Positions 14,036-20,574 are shown, numbered from the stretch's first letter. The stretch is 20,574 nt of DNA from Thermoleophilia bacterium (GCA_014534415.1 JACVRM010000020.1:1-20574), one strand, 5' to 3'. Program-made: numbers and translations. The notes: generated by a model from the letters alone, not told the origin.

Positions 14036-15376
14036 ATGGGAAGCGGTCAGTCGGTCGTCGGGGAGCCTCCCGTCCAGGAGGCTCCCCCGGCTGCCATGCC
14101 CGGCGCGTGGCGGCGGCACGCGCTCGCCGCGGGCTTCCTGGCACCCGCGGCGGTCTTCCTCGGCGTCTGGGTCATCTATCCGACCCTCCGGACCGTCATC
14201 CGCAGCTTCTTCGACGCGGACGGCGACGAGTTCGTCGGGCTCGACAACTACGCCGAGCTCTTCACGAGCGACGTGCTGCTCACGGCGATCAAGAACAACG
14301 CGATCTGGATCGCCGTCGTCCCGGCGCTCGTCACGGCGATCGGGTTGATCTTCGCCGTGCTGACCGAGCGCGTCAGCTGGTCGGTCGCCTTCAAGACGGC
14401 GGTCTTCATGCCGATGGCCGTGTCCGCGTTCGCGGCCGGCATCACCTGGCGGATCGTCTACGTCAAGAACCCCGACCAGGGTGCGGTCAACGCCGGCATC
14501 AAGGTCGTCAAGGACACCTTCGATCCCGGCGGCGTCCTTGCCGCGGCCCGGCCGTCCACCGACGACCTCCGGCAGGCGGGCGGCGGGATCGAGCTCGAGC
14601 GGCCCGTCCAGCCGGGCGACGTCGTTCCCCTCGGGCTGACCGCGATTTCGACGGACGACGTGCCGGAGGGCGCGGAGCAGGCCGTCCGGCCCGAGCCGCT
14701 GCAGGGCGGGATCACGGGCGTCGTCTGGAGAGATTTCAAGCCGGGCGGCGGCGAGCCGGGCCGCGTCGAGACCGAGGAGCTCGGGCTGCCCAGGGTCAAG
14801 GTCGAGCTGCGCGACGCAGGCGGCGACAGAGTCGCGCAGGTCGAGAGCGAGACCGACGGAACGTTCGCGTTCGAGGACGTCGATCCGGGCGACTACCGGC
14901 TGGCGATCGGCCAGGAGACGTTCGCGAGACCGTTCGGCGGTGTCTCCTGGCTCGGCCCCGATCTGATCACGCCCGCCGTGATCATCGCGTACATCTGGAT
15001 CTGGGCCGGCTTCGCCATGGTCGTCATCGCCGCGGGTCTCGCCTCGATCTCCCGTGAGGTGCTCGAGGCCGCGCGAACCGACGGCGGCACCGAGTGGCAG
15101 GTCTTCCGTCGCGTGACGGTGCCCCTGCTCGCGCCCGTGCTCACCGTCGTCTTCATCACCATGCTCATCAACGTCCTGAAGGTCTTCGACATCGTCATCG
15201 CCGTCGCCCCCGGCGCGGTTCAGGACGACGCGAACGTGCTCGCGCTCGCGATGTGGCGCACCGCGTTCGCCGGCACGAGCGACTTCGGTGTGGGCTCGGC
15301 GATCGCCGTCTTCATCTTCCTGCTCGTCATACCGGTGCTGCTCTTGAACATCCGCCGCTTCCGGAGAGAGATCTGA
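14036..15376 (+). CDS. CUT1 ABC permease (MalF/UgpA type) with inserted Ig-like domain
   Basis: This 446-residue permease has six predicted helices: about 30-51, 84-110, 119-142, 312-335, 364-390 and 418-438. The cytoplasmic EAA loop is EVLEAARTDGGTEWQVFRRV (341-360), the docking site for the ATPase. Typical family members are 290-330 residues. The extra length is an insertion at about 160-297, between helices 3 and 4, on the extracytoplasmic side. Its second half (226-293) reads ITGVVWRDFKPGG, then GLPRVKVELRDAGGDRV, then SETDGTFAFEDVDPGDYRLAI, a close match to the SdrD-B/Cna-B beta-sandwich pattern. E. coli MalF has its large P2 domain, which contacts the binding protein, in the corresponding loop. 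The stop overlaps the next start (TGATG). Confidence 0.93.
   Translation: MGSGQSVVGEPPVQEAPPAAMPGAWRRHALAAGFLAPAAVFLGVWVIYPTLRTVIRSFFDADGDEFVGLDNYAELFTSDVLLTAIKNNAIWIAVVPALVTAIGLIFAVLTERVSWSVAFKTAVFMPMAVSAFAAGITWRIVYVKNPDQGAVNAGIKVVKDTFDPGGVLAAARPSTDDLRQAGGGIELERPVQPGDVVPLGLTAISTDDVPEGAEQAVRPEPLQGGITGVVWRDFKPGGGEPGRVETEELGLPRVKVELRDAGGDRVAQVESETDGTFAFEDVDPGDYRLAIGQETFARPFGGVSWLGPDLITPAVIIAYIWIWAGFAMVVIAAGLASISREVLEAARTDGGTEWQVFRRVTVPLLAPVLTVVFITMLINVLKVFDIVIAVAPGAVQDDANVLALAMWRTAFAGTSDFGVGSAIAVFIFLLVIPVLLLNIRRFRREI
14513..14926 (+). other. Extracytoplasmic insertion with SdrD-B/Cna-B-like fold
   Basis: This codes for residues about 160-297 of the permease. The first half (160-225) is a Pro/Asp/Glu-rich linker (ELERPVQPGDVVPLG). 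The second half, at about 14711-14914, follows the SdrD-B/Cna-B pattern: G-x-VW-x-D opening, G-L-x-x-V-x-V-x-L-x-D strand, TDG-x-F-x-F strand and D-P-G-D-Y final strand. Frame and codon usage are continuous with the helices on both sides, so it is not a sequencing artefact. Confidence 0.75.
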
Positions 15377-16263
15377 TGGCCACCGTCGACACGGCCGCAC
15401 CCGCTCCGCGCATGGGCGAGTCGCCCGCGTCGCGCGTGCTCCGCTGGGTCGGCAAGGCGCCGGTCCATCTCATCCTGATCTTCGTCGGCGTCTTGTGGCT
15501 CGTGCCGACGCTCGGCCTGTTCCTGACCTCGACGCTCGGCGCAGAGGATTTCCAGGACGAGGGCTGGTGGCAGATCTTCTCGGAGCCCAGCAAGTTGACG
15601 TTCGAGAACTACGAGTCCGTCTTCGACAACGAGGACATCACGTCAGCGCTCGTGACCACCGTCTTGATCTCGATCGGAGGGACACTGCTGCCGATCGCCG
15701 TCGCCGCGTTCGCGGGGTATGCGTTCGCATGGCTCGATTTCCCAGGCCGCGACTGGCTGTTCATCCTGGTCGTAGCGCTGCTCGTGGTGCCGCTCCAGAT
15801 GGCGCTGATCCCGATCTTCGACCTCTACAACCGTGTCGGGCTGTTCGACACGGTGCTCGGCCTCGTGCTCTTCCACACCGCGTTCGGGCTGCCGTTCGCG
15901 ATCTTCCTGCTCCGGAATTTCTTCATCGGAATCCCGAAAGACCTGATGGAGGCGGCGCGCATCGACGGCGCGTCGGAATTGCGGATCTTCCTGCGCGTCG
16001 TGCTGCCGCTCGGTCTCCCGGCGATCGCCTCGCTCGCGATCTTCCAGTTCCTCTGGACGTGGAACGACCTGCTCGTCGCGCTGACGTTCGGCCGCGACAC
16101 GCAGCCGATCACCGTCGCGATCTTCTCGCAGCTGCGTGCGTTCTCGACGACGATCGACCTGATCGCGCCCGCCACGTTCGTATCGCTTGCGATCCCGCTC
16201 GTCGTCTTCTTCGCCTTCCAGCGTTATTTCGTGCAGGGATTGCTCGCCGGCTCGGTCAAGTGA
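15376..16263 (+). CDS. CUT1 ABC permease (MalG/UgpE type)
   Basis: This is the second permease of the importer, 295 residues, the usual length for the MalG side. Helices are visible at about 28-50 (LILIFVGVLWLVPTLGLFL), 90-118, 128-155, 162-185, 213-238 and 262-285. The EAA loop is DLMEAARIDGASELRIFLRVVLP, matching the consensus EAAxxDGA closely. After helix 1 the periplasmic loop carries FENYESVFDN, a family hallmark. The ATG at 15376 overlaps the stop of the first permease by one base (TGATG), and this overlap sets the start. There is no insertion here, so the extra domain is confined to the MalF-like partner. The operon appears to end with this gene. Confidence 0.95.
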   Translation: MATVDTAAPAPRMGESPASRVLRWVGKAPVHLILIFVGVLWLVPTLGLFLTSTLGAEDFQDEGWWQIFSEPSKLTFENYESVFDNEDITSALVTTVLISIGGTLLPIAVAAFAGYAFAWLDFPGRDWLFILVVALLVVPLQMALIPIFDLYNRVGLFDTVLGLVLFHTAFGLPFAIFLLRNFFIGIPKDLMEAARIDGASELRIFLRVVLPLGLPAIASLAIFQFLWTWNDLLVALTFGRDTQPITVAIFSQLRAFSTTIDLIAPATFVSLAIPLVVFFAFQRYFVQGLLAGSVK

Positions 16264-16350
16264 CCTCTCGCGCCCCCGGCCGCCGCATGCTCCCGGCCGA
16301 CGCAGCCGGCCTCCGCGTGGGGCTGACGACGCTCGCGGCAGGCTCCGGCA

Positions 16351-16417
16351 CGGCGAGCGCTTGTCCGTACCGAGCGTACTGTCCTGCGCGCTCGCCGCTT
16401 GGCTCTCTTGCGAGCGC
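16351..16417 (+). promoter_or_regulatory. Leader with two mutually exclusive stems
   Basis: CGGCGAGCGC (16351-16360) is a perfect 10-bp complement of GCGCTCGCCG (16388-16397). The inner part of that second arm, GCGCTCGC (16388-16395), can instead pair over 8 bp with GCGAGCGC at 16410-16417, which ends 6 bases before the SD GGGAG (16424-16428) of the next gene. This is the geometry of an attenuator or switch. A TACTGT -10-like box (16377-16382) inside the loop offers a competing reading as a promoter. GC-rich sequence makes chance pairing common, so this is tentative. Confidence 0.3.
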
Positions 16418-16435
16418 CGCCCCGGGAGCGCGAGA

Positions 16436-17761
16436 GTGAGCCGCCGCGCCCGTCTCGACCTGGCGTTCTTCGCCGTGGTGGGGATCATGGCGGCGCACCA
16501 GGGCGAGCACGTCGCACAGGTCGTCCAGAAGGACGGCGCGGCGGAGAACTGCCCGCAGCACTGCCGCGGCCTGCTCGGCTCCGTCTTCGACATCGAGGAG
16601 GTGCACTTCGCGTACAACACGTTGTTGTTCGCGGCGCTGGCGGGGCTCTGGTTCGCCTACGGGATGTGGCGTCCGGAGTGGCGACGCCGCGTCCTCCCGT
16701 GGGTCGCTCTGAGCATGGGCGTCTTCGTCGTGCAGGGCTACCACGTCGTCGAGCACATCGCGAAGATCCAGCAGTGGGCGGCGAATGGGCATGTGTCGCC
16801 TACGCCCGGGCTGCTCGGCCAGCTACTCGGGCCGCCGCGGGGACAGAACTTCAGCCTCGTCGAGCTGCACTTCGTGCTGAACACGGCCGTCTTCGTGGCC
16901 GTGCTCGTCGGCTACTTCGGCTTTCGCCTGTACCGCGGACTCGCGCTCGCGCGGCGCTCGCTCGCCTGGGCACCCGCGACGGTCGTGGCGCTCGCGCTGG
17001 CCGGCTCCGCCGCGGCCGCCTGGGAGCGACAGACACCGACCGTGCGTCTCGCGACCGGCGAGCACCATGGCCCGCTCGTCCTCGACAAGGCGCAGAAGCT
17101 CATCGGCGAGCCGGGCGCCGTCGTGCGCGGGGGCATCCTCGTGACGGCGAACGGGGTTACGGTTCGCGACGTCACCGTCGTCGCCGGCGAGAACGGCATC
17201 TCGGTCGAGAACGCACGCGGCGTCGTGCTCGACGGCGTGCGCGTGGTCGGGGCGGAACTCGACGCGATCGCGCTGCGCCGCTCGAGCGCGCGAATCTACG
17301 ACTGCATCATCGAGGCTCCGCGCGGCGCGTATGCACAGGGCATCGACGTTTCGTTCTCGATCGACCTGCCGCCGACGGTCGTCGACGGCTGCCGCATCGA
17401 GGGTGGCCTGGAGGGCATCGTCGTTCACTCGGCCAAGGTCATGCTCGAGGACAACCGCGTGCGCGGGACGACGCTGCGCGGGATCACGGTGACGGAGATG
17501 TCGATGGGCTCGGTGCGTGACAACGAGATCGGCGACGCCGTCGGCGTCGGCATCTTCTGCGGCGACTTCTCGAAGTGCCGAATCGAGCGCAACCGTGTCG
17601 TCCGCATGCGGCCTGACCTCGCGTCGGACAACGAGCTCCGGCACGGCATCGGGATCCTCTCGCACTTCGGAGCCGTTGCGACACTGCGCGCTAACGAGCT
17701 CGTCGCGAATCCGACGCCGGTCCTGGCGCACGCGGACGCCCGCTTGCAAGAAGACGACTAG
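16436..17761 (+). CDS. Five-helix His-rich membrane protein fused to right-handed beta-helix
   Basis: This 441-residue protein has no family I can name for its first half. Helices lie at about 8-30, 55-78, 86-111, 141-166 and 176-196. Residues 14-80 and 96-168 are an internal duplication: HxxEH (His21/Glu24/His25; His103/Glu106/His107), then GLLG, then ExHFxxNT (Glu55/His57; Glu143/His145). Arg-rich loops (RPEWRRR; RGLALARR) predict those ends inside, so all the His/Glu lie together at the outer face, suggesting a metal or haem site (inference). Residues 205-430 are a NosD-like right-handed beta-helix (GVTVRDVTVVAGENGISVENA, GVVLDGVRVVGAELDAIAL, LEGIVVHSAKVMLEDNRV), predicted to lie outside. 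The start is GTG 16436 with GGGAG upstream. The Rieske gene follows after 8 bases. Confidence 0.82.
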   Translation: MSRRARLDLAFFAVVGIMAAHQGEHVAQVVQKDGAAENCPQHCRGLLGSVFDIEEVHFAYNTLLFAALAGLWFAYGMWRPEWRRRVLPWVALSMGVFVVQGYHVVEHIAKIQQWAANGHVSPTPGLLGQLLGPPRGQNFSLVELHFVLNTAVFVAVLVGYFGFRLYRGLALARRSLAWAPATVVALALAGSAAAAWERQTPTVRLATGEHHGPLVLDKAQKLIGEPGAVVRGGILVTANGVTVRDVTVVAGENGISVENARGVVLDGVRVVGAELDAIALRRSSARIYDCIIEAPRGAYAQGIDVSFSIDLPPTVVDGCRIEGGLEGIVVHSAKVMLEDNRVRGTTLRGITVTEMSMGSVRDNEIGDAVGVGIFCGDFSKCRIERNRVVRMRPDLASDNELRHGIGILSHFGAVATLRANELVANPTPVLAHADARLQEDD

Positions 17762-17769
17762 CGCTGCGC

Positions 17770-18786
17770 GTGCCGGTCGTGCGAACGCTTCCGTGGAGCT
17801 GGTACGCGGACGCAGACGTGCTGCACCTCGAGCGCCAGCTCGTCTTCCGGCGAACGTGGCACTACGTCGGGCGAGCGGCCGAGGTCGCCGTGGCGGGCTC
17901 GTTTCTTGCCTGCGGCGCCGCCGGCGTCCCGGTCGTCGTCACGCGCGACCGCGACGGCGTCCTGCGCGCCTTCCTGAACGTCTGCCGGCACCGCGGTTCC
18001 GTGGTCGCCGAGGGCAGCGGGCGGCGGGCGACGCTCCAGTGCCCGTACCACGCGTGGACGTACGGGCTGGACGGCTCGCTCCTGAACGCGCCGCGCGCCG
18101 AGCGCGAGGGCGGCTTCGGCGGAGAGGCGCTCTCGCTCGTGCCGCTCGCCGTGGACACGTGGGGGCCGTTCGTGTTCGCTGCCATCGAGCCGGATCACTC
18201 GTTGGCGGAGACGCTCGGCGCACTGCGGCTGCCGTTCGACCCGGCGTCGCTCGTGTTCCGGACGCGCCTCGAGTACGAGCTCGACTCGAACTGGAAGATC
18301 GCGTGCGAGAACTACCTCGAGTGCTACCACTGTGCGGTTGCGCACCCGAGCTTCAGCGAGCGAGTCGACGTCTCGCCGGACGCGTACCGGTTGGAGGCGA
18401 AGGGCCGCGTAGCCAGCCAGTACGGGCCCGCGCGTGACGCCGGCGCGGGCGGCGAGTTCCACTTCGTGTGGCCGAGCCTGAAGGTCAACGTCTTTCCCGG
18501 CCCGTCGAACCTCTCGATCGGCCCCGTCTGGCCCGTCGACGCCGAGCGCTCGGCGGGCTTCCTCGACTACTTCTTCGCCGAGGACGTGGACGAGGATTGG
18601 CTGCGCGACTTCTTCGAGCTCGACGGCGCCGTGGGCCGCGAGGATGCCGCGCTCGTCGCGCGCGTGCAGCGGGGCGTCCGTTCCGGCGTGCTCGAGCACG
18701 GCCACCTGCTGGACGAGAGCGAGCAGCTCGTCGCGTGGTTCCAGGAGCGCGTCGCCGAAGCGCTTACGCCACGCGGCGAAGCGTGA
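17770..18786 (+). CDS. Rieske oxygenase alpha subunit (GbcA/CntA-like)
   Basis: This 338-residue cytoplasmic protein has an N-terminal Rieske [2Fe-2S] domain and a C-terminal catalytic domain. The cluster ligands are Cys72/His74 in NVCRHRG and Cys91/His94 in QCPYHAWTYG. The mononuclear iron site is read from NWKIACENYLECYHCAVAHPSF, with His187 and His192 as ligands and Asp292 (REDAAL) as the probable third. The bridging residue that carries electrons between subunits is Glu184 rather than the Asp of most ring-hydroxylating dioxygenases; Glu here is known from the carnitine monooxygenase CntA and relatives that oxidise quaternary ammonium compounds. It is shorter than many family members. No reductase gene is in the window. 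The start is GTG 17770, 8 bases after the beta-helix gene; the 3' end overlaps the convergent GGDEF gene by 23 bases. Confidence 0.93.
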   Translation: MPVVRTLPWSWYADADVLHLERQLVFRRTWHYVGRAAEVAVAGSFLACGAAGVPVVVTRDRDGVLRAFLNVCRHRGSVVAEGSGRRATLQCPYHAWTYGLDGSLLNAPRAEREGGFGGEALSLVPLAVDTWGPFVFAAIEPDHSLAETLGALRLPFDPASLVFRTRLEYELDSNWKIACENYLECYHCAVAHPSFSERVDVSPDAYRLEAKGRVASQYGPARDAGAGGEFHFVWPSLKVNVFPGPSNLSIGPVWPVDAERSAGFLDYFFAEDVDEDWLRDFFELDGAVGREDAALVARVQRGVRSGVLEHGHLLDESEQLVAWFQERVAEALTPRGEA

Positions 18787-20362
18787 ATCGAGCGCGGCGA
18801 GCCTGCTTGGCCGCGTACATTGCCTCGTCGGCGCAGCGGAGCAGCGACTCGCCGTCGTCGGCGTCGCCCGGGTAGACGGCGATCCCGACGCTTGCGCCGC
18901 TGCGAATCTGGGTTCCCCCGACGTAGAACGGCTCGGCAAGCGCGGCCCGCACGCGGTCACCCAGCTCGGCAGCGATCGCCCGCGCCTCGTCACCGGTCGC
19001 GCCGAAGCTGCTCAGCACCAGGAACTCGTCGCCGCCGTGCCGAAAGGCGAGGTCGCCGTCACGTGTGACGCGGCGGAGGCGCGCGGCGACCTCGACGAGC
19101 AGCTGATCGCCGCCTGCGTGTCCGACGGTGTCGTTCACGCGCTTGAAGTTGTCGAAGTCGAGATACAGGACCGCGACCGCGTGCCGCCGCTGGCGTGCCT
19201 CGTCCAGCGCCGTCTCGAGCCGCTCGTCGAGCGTCGCGCGGTTCGGCAAGCGCGTCAGCCGGTCGTGGAATGCGAGGAACGCCACCTCCCGCTCGGCGTG
19301 CCGGCGCTCGGTGATGTCCTCACCCGAGACGAGCACCGTGCCGACCTTGCCGTCCTGGTACAGCACGCGCGCGTCCCAGGAGACGATGCGGTCGTCGCCG
19401 GAGCGCGTCCGGAGTGCCGACTCGAAGCGCGACGTTTCGACGTCGCCGGCCAGGAGCCGCGCGAACTCACCGGGGCCGTCGGCGCAGCTGACGAAGTCGG
19501 CCCAGCGCCGGCCGAGCAGCTCGGCCTCCGGAGACCCGATCACGTCGCAGCCGCGCCTGTTCATGAGCCCGATCGTGCCGTCGGACTCGAGCACGAGGAT
19601 GATCGTGCCGGCGATGTCGAGGTACCGCTGCGCCCGGTCGCGCTCGCGGCGCAGCGCGACTTCGACGGTCGTCAGGCGGCCGATCAGGAACTCGGACGCG
19701 ACGAACGTGACGAGCAAGACCACGTACGTACCGAAGCCGGCCCGGGCGTAGGCGACGACGCCGACGGCGGTCAGGAGCCCGGCGATCACTTGGGCCGGCG
19801 CCATGCGGAAAAACGTCGGCAGTGCCGCACGAACAGGCTCGCCGAAGCCGACCTGACGGAAGCCGGCGACCATCACAAAGCACACGAGGTTGGATATGAC
19901 GAGCATGGCCGCCACGACGACGAGGAAGATCGGATCCGTGATCCCGCGCCCGGCGAACAACTGGATAGCGAGCCCGCCCGCGAGTGCGTAGACGGAGTAC
20001 GCCGTCAGGTTGTTCATGATCATCAGGGCCGGCCGTCTGGGCCGGTCGTAGAGCAGCGAGAGTCCCAGTTCGGTCGCAATCAGGAAGACGAGGGCCGGAA
20101 CCGGGCCGAGCAGCACCATTGCGGAGAACAGGTAGATGTCCGAGCCCGAGATGTTGATCGTCCCGCGCACCTCGAAGCGGCGCGCGAGAAACTCGCTCGT
20201 CAGGGTCAGCCCGCCCAGCAGCACGACGAGCTCGAGCGGCTGCCACTGATCGCGGCTTGCGACGGCTGAGGCAACGGCGGCGAGGCTTGCCAGCACGACC
20301 GCGTACACAGCGACCAAGGTGCGCATCCTGCGCACGCGCGTAGAGCGTCCCGCTTGGGTCAT
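18764..20362 (-). CDS. Membrane PAS-GGDEF diguanylate cyclase
   Basis: This is a 532-residue c-di-GMP synthase. Residues 15-230 are hydrophobic, about seven to eight helices forming an unnamed MASE-like sensor (GSDIYLFSAMVLLGPVPALVF, MIMNNLTAYSVYALAGGLAI). A PAS domain covers about 246-356 (DIAGTIILVLESDGTIGLMNR ... SGEDITERR). The GGDEF domain spans about 360-525, with metal-binding Asp402 in YLDFDNFKRVND, an intact active site HGGDEF (443-447) and the inhibitory I-site RDGD (434-437) at the correct spacing of five residues. It is therefore predicted to be an active, product-inhibited cyclase with no EAL domain. The start is ATG 20362; ATG 20326 (MRTLVAVY) is possible. The 3' end overlaps the Rieske gene on the opposite strand by 23 bases. 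Confidence 0.93.
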   Translation of the reverse strand: MTQAGRSTRVRRMRTLVAVYAVVLASLAAVASAVASRDQWQPLELVVLLGGLTLTSEFLARRFEVRGTINISGSDIYLFSAMVLLGPVPALVFLIATELGLSLLYDRPRRPALMIMNNLTAYSVYALAGGLAIQLFAGRGITDPIFLVVVAAMLVISNLVCFVMVAGFRQVGFGEPVRAALPTFFRMAPAQVIAGLLTAVGVVAYARAGFGTYVVLLVTFVASEFLIGRLTTVEVALRRERDRAQRYLDIAGTIILVLESDGTIGLMNRRGCDVIGSPEAELLGRRWADFVSCADGPGEFARLLAGDVETSRFESALRTRSGDDRIVSWDARVLYQDGKVGTVLVSGEDITERRHAEREVAFLAFHDRLTRLPNRATLDERLETALDEARQRRHAVAVLYLDFDNFKRVNDTVGHAGGDQLLVEVAARLRRVTRDGDLAFRHGGDEFLVLSSFGATGDEARAIAAELGDRVRAALAEPFYVGGTQIRSGASVGIAVYPGDADDGESLLRCADEAMYAAKQARRARFTLRRVA

Positions 20363-20372
20363 ACCGCACGTA

Positions 20373-20401
20373 TCGGCAGCGGCGGGCCTGTCCTCTAGCA
20401 T
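20373..20401 (+). promoter_or_regulatory. Candidate promoter of the NTF2-like gene
   Basis: TCGGCA (20373-20378) and TAGCAT (20396-20401) are separated by 17 bp, each matching its consensus at four of six positions. The ATG at 20408 comes 6 bases after the -10 box with no SD, so the transcript would be leaderless. The 45-bp gap also separates this gene from the divergent cyclase. Confidence 0.45.
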
Positions 20402-20407
20402 CGCGTC

Positions 20408-20574
20408 ATGGACGTCCCCGAGGCCGCGCGGCACTGGGCGGAGACGTGGGAGCGTGCCTGGGCGGCGCACGACGCGGACGCGGTCGCGTCGCTGTACGCC
20501 GAGGACGCCGCCTTTGTCTCCCAGCCGTTCCGCGAGCCGCATGCGGGCGCGACAGGAGTGCGCGCGTACGCCGA
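20408..20574 (+). CDS. NTF2/SnoaL-like protein, N-terminal fragment
   Basis: An ATG at 20408 opens 55 codons that run off the right edge. The product begins with a helix (EAARHWAETWERAWAAHDADAVASLY) followed by AEDAAFVSQPFREPHAGATGVRAYA. A helix ending W-x-x-x-D-x-x-x-x-x-L-Y-x-x-D and then the H-x-G-x-x-x-I/V-R-x-Y step is the standard opening of the SnoaL/nuclear transport factor 2 fold, common as small cyclases, isomerases, dehydratases or binding proteins. The catalytic residues would lie beyond the window, so no function can be given. Confidence 0.72.
   Translation, partial: MDVPEAARHWAETWERAWAAHDADAVASLYAEDAAFVSQPFREPHAGATGVRAYA

Noticed and set aside
12656..15400. A 914-codon open frame antisense to the binding protein and first permease
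   Set aside because: Its product is a low-complexity Arg/Asp/Glu/His-rich string with no domain, while the opposite strand carries clear ABC transporter genes. It arises from the GC-rich third-position bias of the real genes.
16496..16510. HxxEH motifs as an M16 (inverted zincin) protease signature
   Set aside because: The motifs sit at the ends of transmembrane helices in a short duplicated unit, with none of the M16 fold or its downstream Glu; the resemblance is only in five residues.

Overview
The window is about 20.6 kb of very GC-rich, densely packed bacterial DNA. GC-rich codons, GTG/TTG starts, many start codons without a Shine-Dalgarno (SD) sequence, TAnnnT-type -10 boxes, lipoproteins with an Asp-rich linker after the lipobox, and Ig-like repeats on secreted proteins all suggest a high-GC actinobacterium. 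My guess is Thermoleophilia (Gaiellales/Solirubrobacterales-like), but that is an inference from style, not a database match. I see no tRNA, rRNA, CRISPR array, insertion sequence or phage gene. No gene-free stretch exceeds 300 bases; the longest is about 170 bases (16264-16435).

Layout. (1) 1-1943: the N-terminus of a secreted protein runs off the left edge on the minus strand, divergent from a FIST sensory-domain protein that is translationally coupled to a small VOC-fold protein. (2) 1940-5280, minus: a CbxX/CfxQ-type AAA+ ATPase followed by a secreted subtilisin-like (S8) protease with a beta-rich domain inserted in its catalytic domain and an Ig-like C-terminal region. (3) 5327-7490: a MarR regulator, with an operator-like dyad over its promoter, overlaps an MFS exporter gene; a GNAT acetyltransferase follows. 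(4) 7487-9462, minus: a P1-family self-cleaving peptidase and a secreted SMP-30/NHL-like beta-propeller protein. (5) 9542-11407: BolA and a Grx4-type monothiol glutaredoxin (variant CGNS active site) overlap by one base, as expected for an Fe-S trafficking pair; a second MFS transporter follows. (6) 11457-16263: a complete CUT1-type carbohydrate ABC importer operon (MalK/UgpC-like ATPase, lipoprotein binding protein, two permeases). (7) 16436-18786: a five-helix membrane protein fused to a right-handed beta-helix, then a Rieske oxygenase. (8) 18764-20574: a membrane PAS-GGDEF diguanylate cyclase and a divergent partial NTF2/SnoaL-like gene.

The two most unusual items are protein architectures. 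The first ABC permease (14036-15376) carries a roughly 140-residue extracytoplasmic insertion containing an SdrD-B/Cna-B-like beta-sandwich, in the loop that corresponds to the MalF P2 domain. The 16436-17761 protein contains a duplicated two-helix unit with the signature HxxEH...GLLG...ExHFxxNT, so six His and four Glu fall on one predicted membrane face, followed by an exported beta-helix; its gene is 8 bases from the Rieske oxygenase gene. Smaller points are a set of five apparently leaderless genes, a possible alternative-stem leader at 16351-16417, and convergent gene pairs that share their stop codons.
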